Assembly: GCA_023055505.1 (NCBI GenBank)
Contig: JALIRH010000004.1
Span: 22,005,368 to 22,069,367, forward strand
Direction: 5' to 3'
Source: Callipepla californica brunnescens
Lineage: Eukaryota > Chordata > Aves > Galliformes > Odontophoridae
Length of the DNA: 64,000 bases
The position numbers were made by a program, and so were the translations under genes. The notes beneath the pieces are model-generated. The model was not told where the DNA came from. It ran no database searches and saw only the letters and a program-made list of their open reading frames with translations. The stretch's first letter is position 1. Every line of letters begins with the position of its first letter. This document shows positions 1-13,233 of this stretch, piece by piece.

Positions 1-3000
1 AGGAACAGACCTTGGGCCCTTCCAGCTAGCTGTGGCCCAGCTGAAAAGCAACTTCTATTTGCTGTTCCAACACTAGCTCACAGCAGACAAAGAAACACCC
101 AACAATCACCTTAGGTTCTGAGGCCTCTATACAAAAGAGGTATGAAATTTCACAGACCTCACTGGCTGTAAACACAGCGTATACAGCTCGGAAAATAGCA
201 ACCTTTCTGACTTTTATCCTATACAAGAAAATTGTCCTTGCAAGAGAAAAATCTTCATGGCAGTAATTAGAAGACCAGCCTCCTCATAAACACTGCTGTA
301 AAATATTGTTGCATGCCCTCATGAAATGTGCTGGAAAGCACATGCTACATCCCCCTCTAGTGCTGAACCACTACAGAATAATGAACTAGCACTGCTACTG
401 CTCTCTTTAGCTGGAGCACAGACTTTTCTGCAGCAATCCATTATTAAGCCCCATAAACAAGCCACAAAGGTGGCTACCACATGTGAAGGCATCCTTACTG
501 GATGACTGCTCCACAGCAGATGGATTCACAGGGATTGAGGAGTCTGAGAGTCCTAGAAATCAGTAGTGTTTTAATAACTGCTGAATGCTCATGTGAATTC
601 AGGACAAGTCTGGTTTTGCAAGTCTCCTTGCTCATTCAGTATTTCCGCTGGAAAACTGACCTTCACACACCACACTCCCAATCAACGCGCATCCCACAGC
701 ATCTAAGTCACCTTCTGCTTCACACAAAGAAATACTAGGGGATAGCAATTCTTCCACAAACACTAGCTGTACTTATCCCCCTCCCAACCATCCTCCCTCA
801 CCGCAGTCAGGGTCCTACAGGCCCTCACAGAGGAAAAAAGCTCATTACCTTCCATGAAGCAGCCCCACAGATGGAAAAGACAAACCCCGTATGGCTGCCT
901 GCACCCTGTTACCTCAGCCCATCCCACCACACACACCTACCAGGGCAGTCTAGCTCCACAACGAAGTCACATCAGCTGTATCGGGTCTCCAAAGCACTTA
1001 GACAGCAGCTCACACCAGAAGCATTTGGGTCTCCAGCCCCATTTCCCAAGCATGCAAGCAAGTTGACCTCTTCAGAGCTTTGCAGAATAGAGCTGCTCCA
1101 GGGCTCTGTACTGACCTCACACCCCACTTTGGGCCAGCCTCGGCTCGTTAGCAGATGAGGGAGGAGGCGGGGTAGGGCCAACCATCAGGACACAGGTGGG
1201 TGAAATGTTCCTAAGGGCAGGACAGCTGAGCACAGGTCTTTGTAATGGAGGCACCTAGCAACCTCAGAGGTAGGCAGGTGGGTGCAGGCAACCCTGCTTA
1301 CAAAAATGTGAAGGGAAGGCTCATATTTAAGTTATTTTCCTGAAGTAGAGCTACAAGAACCCTTGATAACGTAATTATGACAAGTTCTGCAAGCTGCCTA
1401 CCTCCCTTTCCTCACAATGAAACCAATGCCAGTGGAGAACATTCAGTAAACTATACCACTAGTCCAGTTCATAAACAATTTACATAAGGATGCACAGTTC
1501 TAAGCGCTCTATAAACATGTATTAATCAATCATTAAATAATTAAGATAATTCCCTGGTTTTTCTCTGGCACTCCCAAGATGACAGACATCCCTATAGCAA
1601 CGGAACGGCCGTGGCTATGCACGCTTGGCAAGGCGATGCTAGCGAGGACCTTTGCTCTCCAGCCCTCCAAAAGTCACACAGGGCAAGCGGAAGGGGGCTG
1701 CGAGAGGTGACATGCAGGAAGGAGGCTTTCAATTTTAATGGAGATTCTTACGATGACAGTCTATGCAAATAGGTACATGAAAGGGGAGAGGAAACAGACT
1801 GGGGGAAGGGGGAGAGAAATTAACCCTGGTTCAGATTTCAAAGCAAGCTAGGAATAATTTTTGTAGCTAAGAATAGTTGCAATGCACCTTGTTCCCCTTG
1901 GTCTCTGCCCTGCATAATCCTTACGTTCAGGGTCTGAAATTACAGCTGGGGGGAGGGAGGCCAGTGTTCACAGTCCAGGAAACGCTGCTGCCCAGGCCTC
2001 GGCTCCATCACCTTTATAGCTCCTTTGTGTCACCAAAGCCAGCGCCAAACAAAGGACTGGGCCTCTGCTTTGCACTGCTTTTGCAGTTGTTTTGCAAATG
2101 AGATTGCTTGATTGGTGAGCAAAATCAGAGATCTTTTGAAGATGTTGCCCAGGAAAGGGGGAGGAGGGTCTCATCCATCCCCCACAGCAAGCAGTAGGAT
2201 CTGCCTGATTGAGAATGAACTGAAGAAGCTCTTGGGCAAAATTCTTCAGAAATCCCAGCAAGACCCTTCAGTCGTTTCCAGAAAAGAATGGGATCTGCCA
2301 TCATCCTGAGAGAAACCTCTGTTCTTATTTCATCTCTCTCACCCTTACCCCCCCATTTGGGGCCAGCCAAGCCAGAGCCCCACACACGGGGCTCTTCTGC
2401 CCATCCCAGATGCGAGCTCTGGGCTCTGCTCAGCTACATGGCAGGATGCAAAGTGCAAGGCACTCTGCCTCGAAGCTGACTGATGTAGGTCTTGTCGACA
2501 CCTAGGCAGGCGCTCGCTGGGAGACTTCCTTCTTTTTTGACCAGAAAATGTTTTGCAAAATGAAAAAGTGCCTGTGGGAAGACAGGGATGCTGCAGAGAA
2601 GATTTGCATTTTGTCGAAGATGAACTGCAACAGAGTGCTTTGATTAAACTGCGCCCAGATCTTTCATTTTAGTTGAGTTCGACATTAAAATGAACTTTCC
2701 CAAAAAGGCCTCTGTTCTTCCTGTATACAGGGCCTTGCAGCTGAGCTGCATTTACTGAGAACAACATGGATGTTGCCCAAGCCTTATGGGAGCTGGGCAG
2801 AGCTCCCAGGGAGTGCAGCCCAGAGGAGAGAATGGGACCCAAACCCAAGGAAATGCACTCCCTACTTTAATGTTAAGCAGACTTAAAACGAAACGTTTCA
2901 TGTCAGTTCAACAAATTGAAACAAAACATTCCTACCTCAGAAACGTCAAAATGCTTCACTTTGATCCAAAAAAATGTCAAAACAGAGCATGTAGACATTT

Positions 3001-3209
3001 CTGAACATGACTGTTTTAATTCCAGGAAGCAATTTTTTTCCAAGGTTTTTGCTCCAGTTTGTTCTGTTCTAGAGAACAGAAGCAGAAATTCACAATTCCA
3101 CATAGTTCTCCTTAGAATCATTTATCACAGGAGGGACCAGCATTTCCTATACACGCACACATGTGAGCAGCCTTGCTCACATACATACACTGGGTGCACC
3201 TGCTGCCTG
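1..3209. other. Intergenic, no gene recognised
   Basis: No open frame in this stretch resembles a protein family that I recognise, and none shows a consistent run of splice-flanked coding exons. The short open frames on both strands overlap each other and look like chance. By human synteny the next gene beyond SLC10A1 would be SMOC1. I looked for its thyroglobulin, Kazal-like and EF-hand motifs and saw none, so this is probably the SLC10A1-SMOC1 intergenic space. Confidence 0.5.
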
Positions 3210-4075
3210 TCCCCTTTCCAGACTGGTTTTACCACCCATGTATATGTGTGTCATGAGACCTTGGGCCTTCAAGGAAGAGATGCAACACATATGTGGGCTA
3301 GAGATCAAGGGGTGGATTTAACTGTGGATGCTATTGCACAGATTATTCATAACTGTGAAAAATGCACCACAATTAAACAAGCCAAGAGGATGAAACCTCT
3401 CTGGAAGGAAGGGCAATGGCAAAAGTATAAATATGGGCAAGGCAGTTTGATTATATCACTTTTCCACAAACCTGTGATGGTAAGCACTGTGTGCTTATCA
3501 TGGTGGAGGCAACCACTGGGTGACTTAAAACATACATAGTACCCCATGCTACCACTCAAAACACCATATTAGGTCTCAAGAAACAAGTCCTGTGGTGACA
3601 TGGGACTCCAGAAAGAATCGAGTCAGACAATGGGACTCATTTCAGAAGTTCTCTTGTAAATACTTGGGCCAAAGATCATGGCATTGAGCGGATTTATCAT
3701 ATCCCCTGTCACGCACCAGCTTCTGGTAAAATCGAACAATACAGTGGGTTGTTAAAAACTATGTTGACAGCAACAGGTAGCAGAATATTTAAACACTGGG
3801 AGAAGCATTTGGCAGAAGCCACCTGGTTAGTCAACACTCTAGGATCTATCAATCAAGATGGTCCAACCTAATCCAGCTCCCGACATACTGTAGACAGAGA
3901 TAAGGTCCCTGCAGTATGTGTAAAGAGCATGCTGGGGAAAGAAATTTGGGTCCTTCCAGCTTCTGGAAAGATCAAACCTCTCCATGGAACTGTTTTTGCT
4001 CAGGACCTGGGTCCACTTGGTGGGTAATGCGGGAAAATGAAAACATATAGTGTGTACCACAAGGGAATTTGATGT
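3210..4075 (+). mobile_element. Endogenous retrovirus pol (integrase) remnant
   Basis: The + strand encodes a degraded retroviral integrase. The first part (about 3220-3536) has the His-His-Cys-Cys zinc-binding pattern, with the two cysteines in the short motif CEKC near 3353-3364. After an in-frame stop (TAG at 3537-3539) integrase-core similarity continues, with the aspartate in the motif ESDNGTHF (about 3620-3645) and the glutamate in the motif GKIEQY (about 3727-3744). A further stop interrupts the frame near 3868. No gag, protease or reverse transcriptase part is visible upstream, so the element is 5'-truncated and non-coding. The style resembles bird ERVL-like elements, but the class is uncertain. 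The LTR-like end follows at about 4249. Confidence 0.75.
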
Positions 4076-4098
4076 TGGTAGAGTGCAGTCAGTAATTC

Positions 4099-4102
<4 letters not shown>

Positions 4103-4147
<45 letters not shown>

Positions 4148-4209
4148 CTAGATATGTATGTGTGTAATGCATGTTAATTATCATTTGTCTATATATATAT
4201 ATATATATG
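4103..4209. repeat. TA microsatellite pair
   Basis: A run of alternating T and A spans about 4103-4139, and a second shorter run covers about 4192-4209, with a TATG-rich interval between them. Both lie between the retroviral integrase remnant and its LTR-like end, in what would be the env/3' region. They probably expanded after insertion. Confidence 0.9.
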
Positions 4210-4248
4210 TAAATATAGCACGGCGTAATAATGTGGAATAAGGGGTGG

Positions 4249-4700
4249 AACATCATGGTTTTATGATTTTTGTTATTGGTATTCCATATCGTAACATCAT
4301 GTAGTACACTGGGAGTTAGAGAGTTAATGCTCCAATTCCATGGACTGCTGAATTTCTGGATACCTGGTTCTCAGAAGAGAAGAAGAACTACATACCCCAG
4401 AGGACTTTGTGTTCCTGTTTTCCACTCAGAGGGAAAGATAAAATTTCAAATCCTGAGACTGCCCCTTCTTTTTGCTGCTTGTTTTTAGTAGGAGCTACCT
4501 AGACAACTTGCCTTCAGCTTTAGGGTAAGGCCTTCAGTTTCTGACACTCTCTCTCATTTTATTTATTATCTTCAGTTCCAATTATATTGCATTATGTTGT
4601 GTTACCTCGCCATTCCAGTACCTTATTTAGTAAATTAGTTTTCCTCCTCAGATTGTTGCTGCTGTTTTGTTTTTAGGCCCATCTCCCTACCCTCTCACTT
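4249..4700 (+). mobile_element. Probable ERV 3' LTR
   Basis: A purine-rich stretch (about 4233-4249, ending AAGGGGTGGAA) looks like a polypurine tract immediately before an LTR. The following 450 bases resemble my memory of a bird ERV LTR. They end in a T-rich segment followed by a C-rich segment, and the right border is not sharp. It belongs with the integrase remnant at 3210-4075. No matching 5' LTR is seen, so target-site duplications cannot be checked here. The call rests mainly on position and the polypurine tract. Confidence 0.4.
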
Positions 4701-7700
4701 CTCCCCCTTCCCAGGGTGTGGGTCCATGGGTCCCCTGCCCCATTAGTCACAGAGCCAGGCAGAACTCAAGCATCTGGTCACACCCACTGCAAGTGTGCTG
4801 TGCTGTCACACACAGGCAGTGGCTGTCTACAGGGCAGCTTAAGAATAGAGTGCTTAGGCTGTCATAACCATTGTCGCTGCAGAGCTTATACACAAATCAG
4901 TCCTCTTCCAATCAAGGCAGGTACAGGTTTTGGATTAAACCATTTCAGCCGTGCAGCATAGAGTGCCAGTGCTAACTGAATAATCCCCTTCTCTGGGGAG
5001 CAACACTAAAAAGTGTGCCCATGGAAAAAGAGGGAGCTAGCTGGGAATCTGACAGACCCCTTCAGACCATTTTGATTGGTGAACTTAATTGGTATTGCCA
5101 AGGATTACAGGTCCTCAGTGTGGTTAACAGCACACTAGTACAGAAAAAGGCAATCCATTCCTAAACGCGCACTGCATGACCAAGAGAGGTCCACAGGTCC
5201 CTTTTCACCTCAGCATGTATAATCCTAACACTGCATCTAGTAACAGTTTGACTACCTGCATAGCCACAACGTATTGGATTGCTGCCTTCCAGCTGAAGGC
5301 CACAAATGTGGCTGCATGTGTCACAGACCCCTTGGAGAAAGCATTCCTCTTCTTGAACGCAACAGCCAAATCCTCTCATTCTTCTCCAACAAAAGTTGTT
5401 CTGTGCATATCCATACACTTGAGATAAACCATATTTTCCCCAAAAGCCATCCTGAGTGTTTATTTTGCACAGTCCTTCCCTATATTCCCCTACTACAATC
5501 CGGTCTTTTCCCGATGCTTTCACCTGGCTGAGTTTCTGCATCCTGCTGTCTTCCTTACTGAGAGAAAATGCTTCCAGTAAGCATTTCTGCAAAACAACAG
5601 TTCTCATCAACCCTGGACACAAACAGCTGCAGCACTAGGTTATATGTTTCTCTCATTTTGAATAAATAATACTTAATAATTCATGCTGCTAATTCTGATT
5701 CTATCCAAATTTTCCAAATTCATTCACCCTCTAAATGTGTAAAAATAAACTGCAGGAACAATTCATATTGCATCCACGGCTGAAAAAACTCTCTTGGGTT
5801 CCACTGTTCCAAATAGTACCCTCCGGGCTCATTCCCTGCGGGTTGGCAGTGGATCAGCACTTGCAGACTCTCTCAGAGGTTTGGATCTGATGCAAAATCC
5901 ATCTTCTCACTGAGTCCTTGCAGTGTCTTCACATGACTCCTGTGACAGCCTAAAAGAACATCCAGAAGGCCTTATCCATCACTGGCCTGTCTTGGGCTGC
6001 AAGAGGAGAGTGGATCGGAGATGGGCCAGCTTCCAGGTGGTGATTGTTCCCACCTCCTAGGAACAGCTTACAGCAGCCTTGCCAGTTGCTGGTGTACGTC
6101 CCTAAATATAGGAAGGTCTTAGACTTTGAAATGTGATGGAGATGATTAAGAGCTCTTCCTTTTAGGGCTAAAAGTGCAGTGATATTTCATAGAAGCACTG
6201 TATCACCTTCGAGGATCAGAGCATGCATTGTTTTAAAAATAAAGAACAACCACAGAAACAGAGGAAATCAGCGTGCAGGTTATGTTCCAAAAGTCTCCCA
6301 AGTGAAGCTTCAGATGTGCTCTGTTGCAGTCATCCCCCTTGAAGATTATTTCAAGGCTGCACTAATATGTGGATCATGAGTGTGACTGTTACCATGGGCA
6401 CATATCTAATCAAATGGATCCTAATTACCTCTATTACCCAATTTGGCACTTGGAGAGTGCTTCAGTGATTATTCTTCTGCTCGTCTGACAAATAACATGA
6501 TTATTCAGTAAGCTGCATATGTTTTAATGGAGCATTTTTGTTCTTCGATAAGAAGCTGTCTAACTAACCGAAAGTGCTTTTCACTTACAAAGGCATAGCT
6601 AATATTAGCAACCAGACTCTATTCATTATGTTTAATAACCTAATAAATATATTTAAGACTCTGTGCTACACTCAGTTACCTTCAGAAAGCACTTTATCAT
6701 TAGTCACTAAAAGCAAAATGGTCTCTTCTTTTCAAGGATGAAAGCACTTCTAAAACTTCAGTTTAAGATCATAGATTGCAGTGTAACTCATTTTAAAAAT
6801 GTTTTAACACTGATATTTGTCTTTAGTTTAAGACTGAAAACAGATTATTTACGTAAGTCTTGAATTTGTGAGGTAAGCAAGCAATTTTCAAGAATATGTC
6901 AAAAAGAAGCCACTGATGCTGATGTTCACTACCATTTGCCAAACTTACGCCTTTCACAGCATGAGAAAAAGTTGTAAAAGATTGGCGTTTCTCCTGCATT
7001 TCCACAGTGCTTTCCTGGCACAAACAGAAAGCAAGGCTCTTCCTGTCAAAGGAAAGAGGTTGCCAGCAGGACAGGTAGTGATGGAACCTGCAGAGCTCAG
7101 CCATGCTTTATATCATCTGATGCAAGATGGAAGCTTTTCAGACCTGTATCAACGAGAGTGAAGCTTCTAGGGACATGAGATGCAGACAACTTCTCATTCC
7201 TTCCCTATCTTTTTGGCAGCTTTTTACACACATCATTTTCTCTTTAACATATTTGGAAAGAGGATAGACAAAGGATAGACAAAAGCCCCCTGGAATTTGC
7301 CCCCAGCACATTTGACTTTCCATCCTCACCCCACCTGCATAGCCTTGAGGAGGCCGCCATGCAGTGCTCAGATTTTAGCAGTCTCTTCATTCTATTCTTC
7401 TGTGCAGAGAAAGGATGACACAAGGGGAAAGGGAGCTTACTAATCAGCAGGTGACCCAAAAGACACCATCTTCTGTGCCTTTCCTCCCACAACACCTGGA
7501 GCATGCAAGATACAAATGTGTGAAGAGTGCAGCTCAGATGGTGGGTGTGGGAATGAAGCTACAGATTGAGCTACAAGGGGACTGGCATAACCGAACAGAA
7601 AAGCACAGACTGCTTTTCTAACTAACAATAGGAGAGCGCTGTCTGCCAGAGATGATGACAAGTGAATAAGGTTGTGGCAAGAGGGAAGAATTCTCCACGT

Positions 7701-10700
7701 GGTGCCCAGAGAAGAGATTATCAGTATAAGCACATGTTGTGGCAGGTTGGCTTTGGGCACATTATTTTGAAAATCCTGAAGAAAACCCATGGGTGAACGA
7801 ACCCAGCAGCTGATCAGAGAAAAAACAAGGACCTTCTGCCCTTGCCACTTCAGTGTGGACAGGTGAAAGGGGTGAAGAGCCCTCAGCCCATGCCACATAC
7901 CCAGTGGCATCAGCATGGTACCCATCCCCAGACATCAGAGAGGTGACCTGCAACAGCAAGACTTCCTCGGGGTGGCTGTGGGATTGAGAGGTGGTGGTTC
8001 TGCTACTGTGGGTTAATTAGTGCTTGAATGATCCAGCATGATTAGAGTTTGCATGCCTGTCACTGTAATGCTTAGCTTAGATGTTGTTTGCATATAACTG
8101 AATAAGTAGTAATAAAGTAGAAGATGGAATGTTGATTTACATGGTAAAGAGTGATATTATGTCATACATACAGTACAATCCCTGTACTGTTTGCCACCCA
8201 GTTCAGACAGTAGTCTCCTTGCTAATAAATCCTTAGGTTCGCTGCTTTAGTTGCTCTGTGCAATCAGGCACCATGAGACTAAACAAGGCCTTACTCCATC
8301 TCCCAGCTCCCACACCATTAAAATTAATTACACTATTCTCCTGTGGCACCCATGTGTCAAACACACCTGGTCAGTCTCACTTGTAACCACCTATGGGTGC
8401 AAGAATGGGAGTATCTGTGGGACAGCCTGGCCTGCTCTGCTCCCCAGACACAGGAGGGAGCTGCCTGCTAATCAGTGCTCCCCAGCCACAGGTCAGCACG
8501 CTGAGCTGTCCGTGTTTCCCTGTGTTTGTCTTTTTCCGTCAGCCTCCATTTTCCTCTCAAACCCCTCTGGTGTACCAATTAATCCAGAGGGTTTTCATTT
8601 ACTCAAGCCGTCCAAACCAGCACTATGCTAATACCCCCCACAATCACTGCCAACAGCTCATAATACATTTTAACTGCTCCTTGGCCTTTGATGTGTTAGC
8701 CTTCTGGGCAACATTATCATTACCCTTTATATATCTCTGTAGGTGAATGCAGCACTGTACAGCAGCTTGCATATGCTAACTGTGGGCCAGGATTTGTCTG
8801 TGCCTGCAATAAAATGTGTTGTCCTAAGAATAATGTGAGAACTGTGCCTTCTTTGCTGGTAAAACCCAAAACAAGCTGCTGACCCTAAATAAACATCAGT
8901 ACCATCCCGGGAGATCTTATTTTCAAAGTGGATGAGCTACGATAGCGATGAGCAGGACAAGCCAGCCAGCAGAGGCCTTTACCTGGGTAGCAGTGTTGAT
9001 AGGAAACCTCACTGGTGAGGAGTTCTGGTGGGGTCTGAGTGCAGGCACCACGTCAAAGCACACAGGTAGTGTTCCTGGCACATGTGCATGTGCTGTAAAT
9101 AAAAACATCACTCTAGCTGAAGTGCCAGATACAACTAAATTCAGGGAAATACAAGGGGCAATTTGTAGGGAGCCAGGGGCTCTCATTCTTCACAACTTTG
9201 AAGCCATTTACGGTTTTGAGGGCTCTCTTAATGGAAATAGTTACAATTGCATTTCTCAGGGAACATAAATCAGCATGGGTGGCGTCAGGCTGACAATTTG
9301 GAAGGGCGCGCAGCCCAGCTTGGAAACTGTGAACACATCCAAAGGTCTGAAAGCTTCGTCTGAGATCACACAGGTTAGCTAAGGTTGGCTCACAACGTCC
9401 ACGTGACTCACAGGTGTTTGCAGAGGGCAGGTGGAAAAACAAGCTCCCTAAAATAAGCTATTTTTTGTAAAGTGATGGGTAAGCAATGTTAACAACGTTA
9501 ACAGTGTGTGCAGAGTGGAAGTAAAGTAACTTCTAAGGAGAGCTGTCAAGGTCAGCTTGAGAAAGTTGTCAGACCCTGGTACTGTATCCCCAATCCCAGC
9601 TAGCCCACAGCACCCAAACTGTCCCACTGACTCTACCATGTTCTCTGACACACAGTGGTCCATAGCTCCCCTAGGCCCTATGGTCATGCTACAGCTGCAC
9701 AGAAAAGTCCTGTTCATTGTTGCCTTCCCCTATCCTACAGACAGTCCTTTGTTGCTATGCCCCCTGTCCTCCTCCACCTTCTCACAGAGGTACCATCTCA
9801 CCAACAAGATGCTGTCTACCTTCACCCCCATTTCCCAGTGGGAGAAATGACTGGCATGGGGTCACCAGCAGCCCTCACACAAGGGAAACTTGGGTTTCAA
9901 TGCTACCAGCACTGGACCTAGTTTTGGGCAGTGCCACAGGCCTGAACAACAGACCATCACATCAAGGCAGCCAGAGCCCAGTGCACACTCAGCACTGCAG
10001 CAAAAAACACTTGGAAGGCAGCGACAGCACTCAAGTACAAAGGGAACAGGCCCCTGAGAGTTCATTGTGAAGAGCCGCTGACATGCACAGCTAGCATTGA
10101 GGAATGCAAACTGTGCTTTCTAAAAATATAGAAGCACGGTGCCCAAGGGATGGTGGCTCAGGGAAGAAGGCTGGCTCCACCACCACATCCCTGTGGGGCT
10201 CTACAGGGGGCACCCAACCTTCCTGTGCCGCCCAGAGCAGTCTTGTGCAGTAGGCTAGGAGTTCCTCACAGTAACAGATACTGCAGAAGCCCACCATGCT
10301 ACATGAGTGAGCTTCACACTGAGGGAGTCCCCTCTTTCATGAGCCCTCAGGGGAGGCCGCATCACCTGTAGGCAGGAGATGGTTCTCCCAGCTGAGATTT
10401 GGGTTTACAGCAGACCTTGGCAGACCCTGAAGCATGTAGCCAGACACACCTGCATTGGGCATGTCACCTACATGGCATCATGGGATGAAGGTGGCCATTG
10501 GCTATCCTTTCTAAGCCCCCAGAGAGAGCAGGCAGAGAGCACTCCCCAGCCTCTCATGCTGCATAACAGGGTGAATCCCACCACCAGGTACTGCTCTGAG
10601 CCCTCAGGAGACTTTTGGCAGCAAACCCTTCATGCTATCGCTCTCCTTGGGTCACCTGGAAAGAGTTAGGGTACCCACACAGGTACCCAGGACTCTATAG

Positions 10701-12987
10701 GAGTCAGTGTCATGCCCTGTAGAAGTGCTATCTCATCCCACACAGGGAGGTACAGATGCAGAAAGCACCCAGTCTAAAAAAAAACAGAAATGGTTAAAAT
10801 TATGGGTAAATAAAACTTGCAGTACAAAAGCGTGTACTTTTCTGGGCAAAGAAAATCATCCTTTCCAGCTCTGCCAACCCCACATACTCTAAAATTATGT
10901 GTCAGGCTCCGGAGAATCACAGCTTAAAAATCACAAGGGTTTTTGTTCTGGTTTTTAAAGAAAATTATAAATGTTTGAGCTTCTCCTAATTGCACTCTGG
11001 TTTCTTGAACTTTATGATCACATTTTTTCAAAACTTTTCTCCAAATCCCTGAAGGCTACAAACTTCTACATTTTTATTTTATAATAAAGTTGAGAACCTC
11101 ACCTAATGCCCACAGCTTTGGGGCAAACAGCAAAGATCAAAAGGCTTACATTAAAATTAGAAGAATAGGAAATACTGGAGATCCCAAGAACGAAAGACGT
11201 GCAACGTACGTGCTTCTTGCCATTTTTCTTCATTGTTGTGCAGAAGAGCTTTTAGAAAATATTTTGCTGTTTCAAAAAACATCTCATTGCTTAAGAGCAT
11301 CTTCTGACAACATTCAGAGCAGGTCCTCAGTAACATTTTGCCTCTGAAAGTAACATTGTTTGCAGCCCACTGGCAAAGAAAAGTTAAAAACCGAGGTTGC
11401 TGCCCCAGGCTGTCACAAACAGAGAAGCACAACTTCTCCAAGAGCATGTCGCCTGCTCTGCATCGCATCGCTGTTCAGGGAGTGGGGAAGGTTCAGAAAC
11501 ATTATCCAAGGTCAAACCTGATCTGACCTTCAATCTTCAGTGTGATTCATACTGGCTTTGCAAAAGAGAAACTTACTGCCAGCAAAAGGGCAGGTGGGTG
11601 CCATCCAACTTAATTTCCTTAATTCCTGCAGCACTGAAGACCTGCCATATGCCTTTCCAGGGATACCTGAGCTACATCTTAGATAAGCTGTGATAAATCA
11701 TACTCTAAAGTGATCCTCCAAGATTAAAGGCTAATCTGAGTGCAGACTCACTACCAAGCTTCTTGAAAGGGTCTGGGTTGTAGCAACCTGATTATTCATT
11801 GCTGTCTGTAAAAGTACGTGATACTCTCTTGTGCTCTGGTCTTGTTAGATTTATTTACTGTAACACTTCCTGAAACATCCTCTTGTGGAGATAATGGCTT
11901 CCTTTGTTTGCTGTCAGAATGAACAAATGGAAATAACAACATGCTGCTAATAATTGTGTCCTACTATAATTAGAGGAAGACAAAAGCATTGCACCACGGG
12001 GTTTGGCTCGTCATTGCCTGGGCGCTTGGACAAGACCTAGCACAGGAGGTGTCCACAAGAGCAGCAGCAACCAAAAGACAACACTGCCTAATTCAGATGG
12101 GGAACTCAAAGCCACGTGGCTTCTACCAGTCCAAAAACTCAGCAAAACATCCAGGAGAACAAGAAATACATTTGGGGAATCAGAATACCCCACTCTTCAG
12201 GCTCCAGCATTTAATCTGGGTATTTATTAATGGGAGAAGGAAGAAACTTCCTCAATGAACAGGTTACTCCACGACTCTCTGATGAAGATTCACTTCCCTC
12301 AGTTTCCACTCACAGTGGCCAGGGACGGGACAGAGGACTGGTGTGCCTTGTTCCTTTAACGTGGTAGGGCAAGGAATGAGGCTCTCCTTTCCTTCTGTGC
12401 AACTAAACAGGCACAAACCAGGCAGAGATGAGGCTGTTTTTGAGTTCACCAAGAGGAAAGCAGCAACAGGGCTGTCAGCCAAGGCATACAGCTTTCCTGG
12501 CACACAGACCAGAAGCCAGCAACGCAGAGTGCTGCTCCCACAGCACTTGTGGGCCTAAGGAGCTGCAAAAGGTGAAGACAGATGAGGAAGCACACAAATA
12601 AGGTTTTCAACAGTCCACTTGAGCTTTTCATGGTCCATTGGCATCAAGCAGAAGGGACAATGTCTCAGTTCAGACAGGAGGAAATGGGACTTCAGCATGC
12701 TGGTGCCCTGAGCTTCCCTCACATCAAAGGATATATCCTGAGCTCACAACACGTGGCTCCCAGTCTTCACCGTGTGGCATCGAGGCATGGTGATGCCCAG
12801 TACCACATCTCCCCCAAGTCTTCATTCTCACCACACCACCAGGAACCAAACATGCTTTCAGCACCTACATGCAGTGGCATTATGCTCATTTATTAAGCTC
12901 TGATTGCCTCAGTTCCTTTGCCCATCCAATACAGAAGACAGTGAGAAAACAGGAAGCGAGATGTAGGATGATCAAGGCCATCAACAA
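4701..12987. other. Intergenic, no gene recognised
   Basis: No protein-coding exon is supported here. The longest open frames (for example 5161-5622 minus and 7440-7925 minus) have no recognisable domain and overlap frames on the other strand. Two AT-rich stretches without simple repeats (about 6420-6700 and 11880-11975) carry homeodomain-like TAAT and SOX-like motifs and could be conserved non-coding elements. That is only an impression from reading. Confidence 0.45.
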
Positions 12988-13233
12988 GTCTACAACCTGA
13001 AAAGAGGTAGCAGCAAGGTGGGGGTTGGTCATTAGGAAAAACTTCTCAGGAAGAATAGTGTGGCACTGGAGCAGGCTGCCCAGAGAAGCGGTGGAGTCAC
13101 TGTCCCTGGAGGTGCTCAAGAAGAAGGTAGACGTGGCACTGAGGGATGTAGTTCAGTGGTCACAGTGGGGATGAGTCGATTGTTAGGCTTGATGATCTTT
13201 GAGATCTTTTTTCCAACCTTACCAATTCTATGA
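12988..13233 (+). mobile_element. CR1 LINE 3' fragment (sense)
   Basis: This is a diverged CR1 retrotransposon end read in the sense direction. It begins with the segment coding for the last residues of ORF2 (a phrase close to CTACAACCTGAAAAGAGG), continues through GGCACTGGAGCAGGCTGCCC, and ends with the CR1-type terminus CCAATTCTATGATCT. About 100 bases appear to be missing internally near 13030, where the phrase GGTGGGGGTTGGTC runs straight into ATTAGGAAAAACTT. It is non-coding and old, judged by its many differences from the 53.5-54.6 kb copy. Confidence 0.85.

Noticed and set aside
5161..5622. A 153-codon minus-strand open frame
   Set aside because: It has no domain, no flanking splice sites and no family resemblance, and it overlaps frames on the other strand. 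A retroviral env origin was considered but no env motif was seen.
8040..8270. LTR-like stretch with AATAAA followed by a T/G-rich end
   Set aside because: The poly(A)-like arrangement is suggestive, but there is no matching partner LTR, no clear TG...CA borders and no primer-binding site, so it is not supported as an element.
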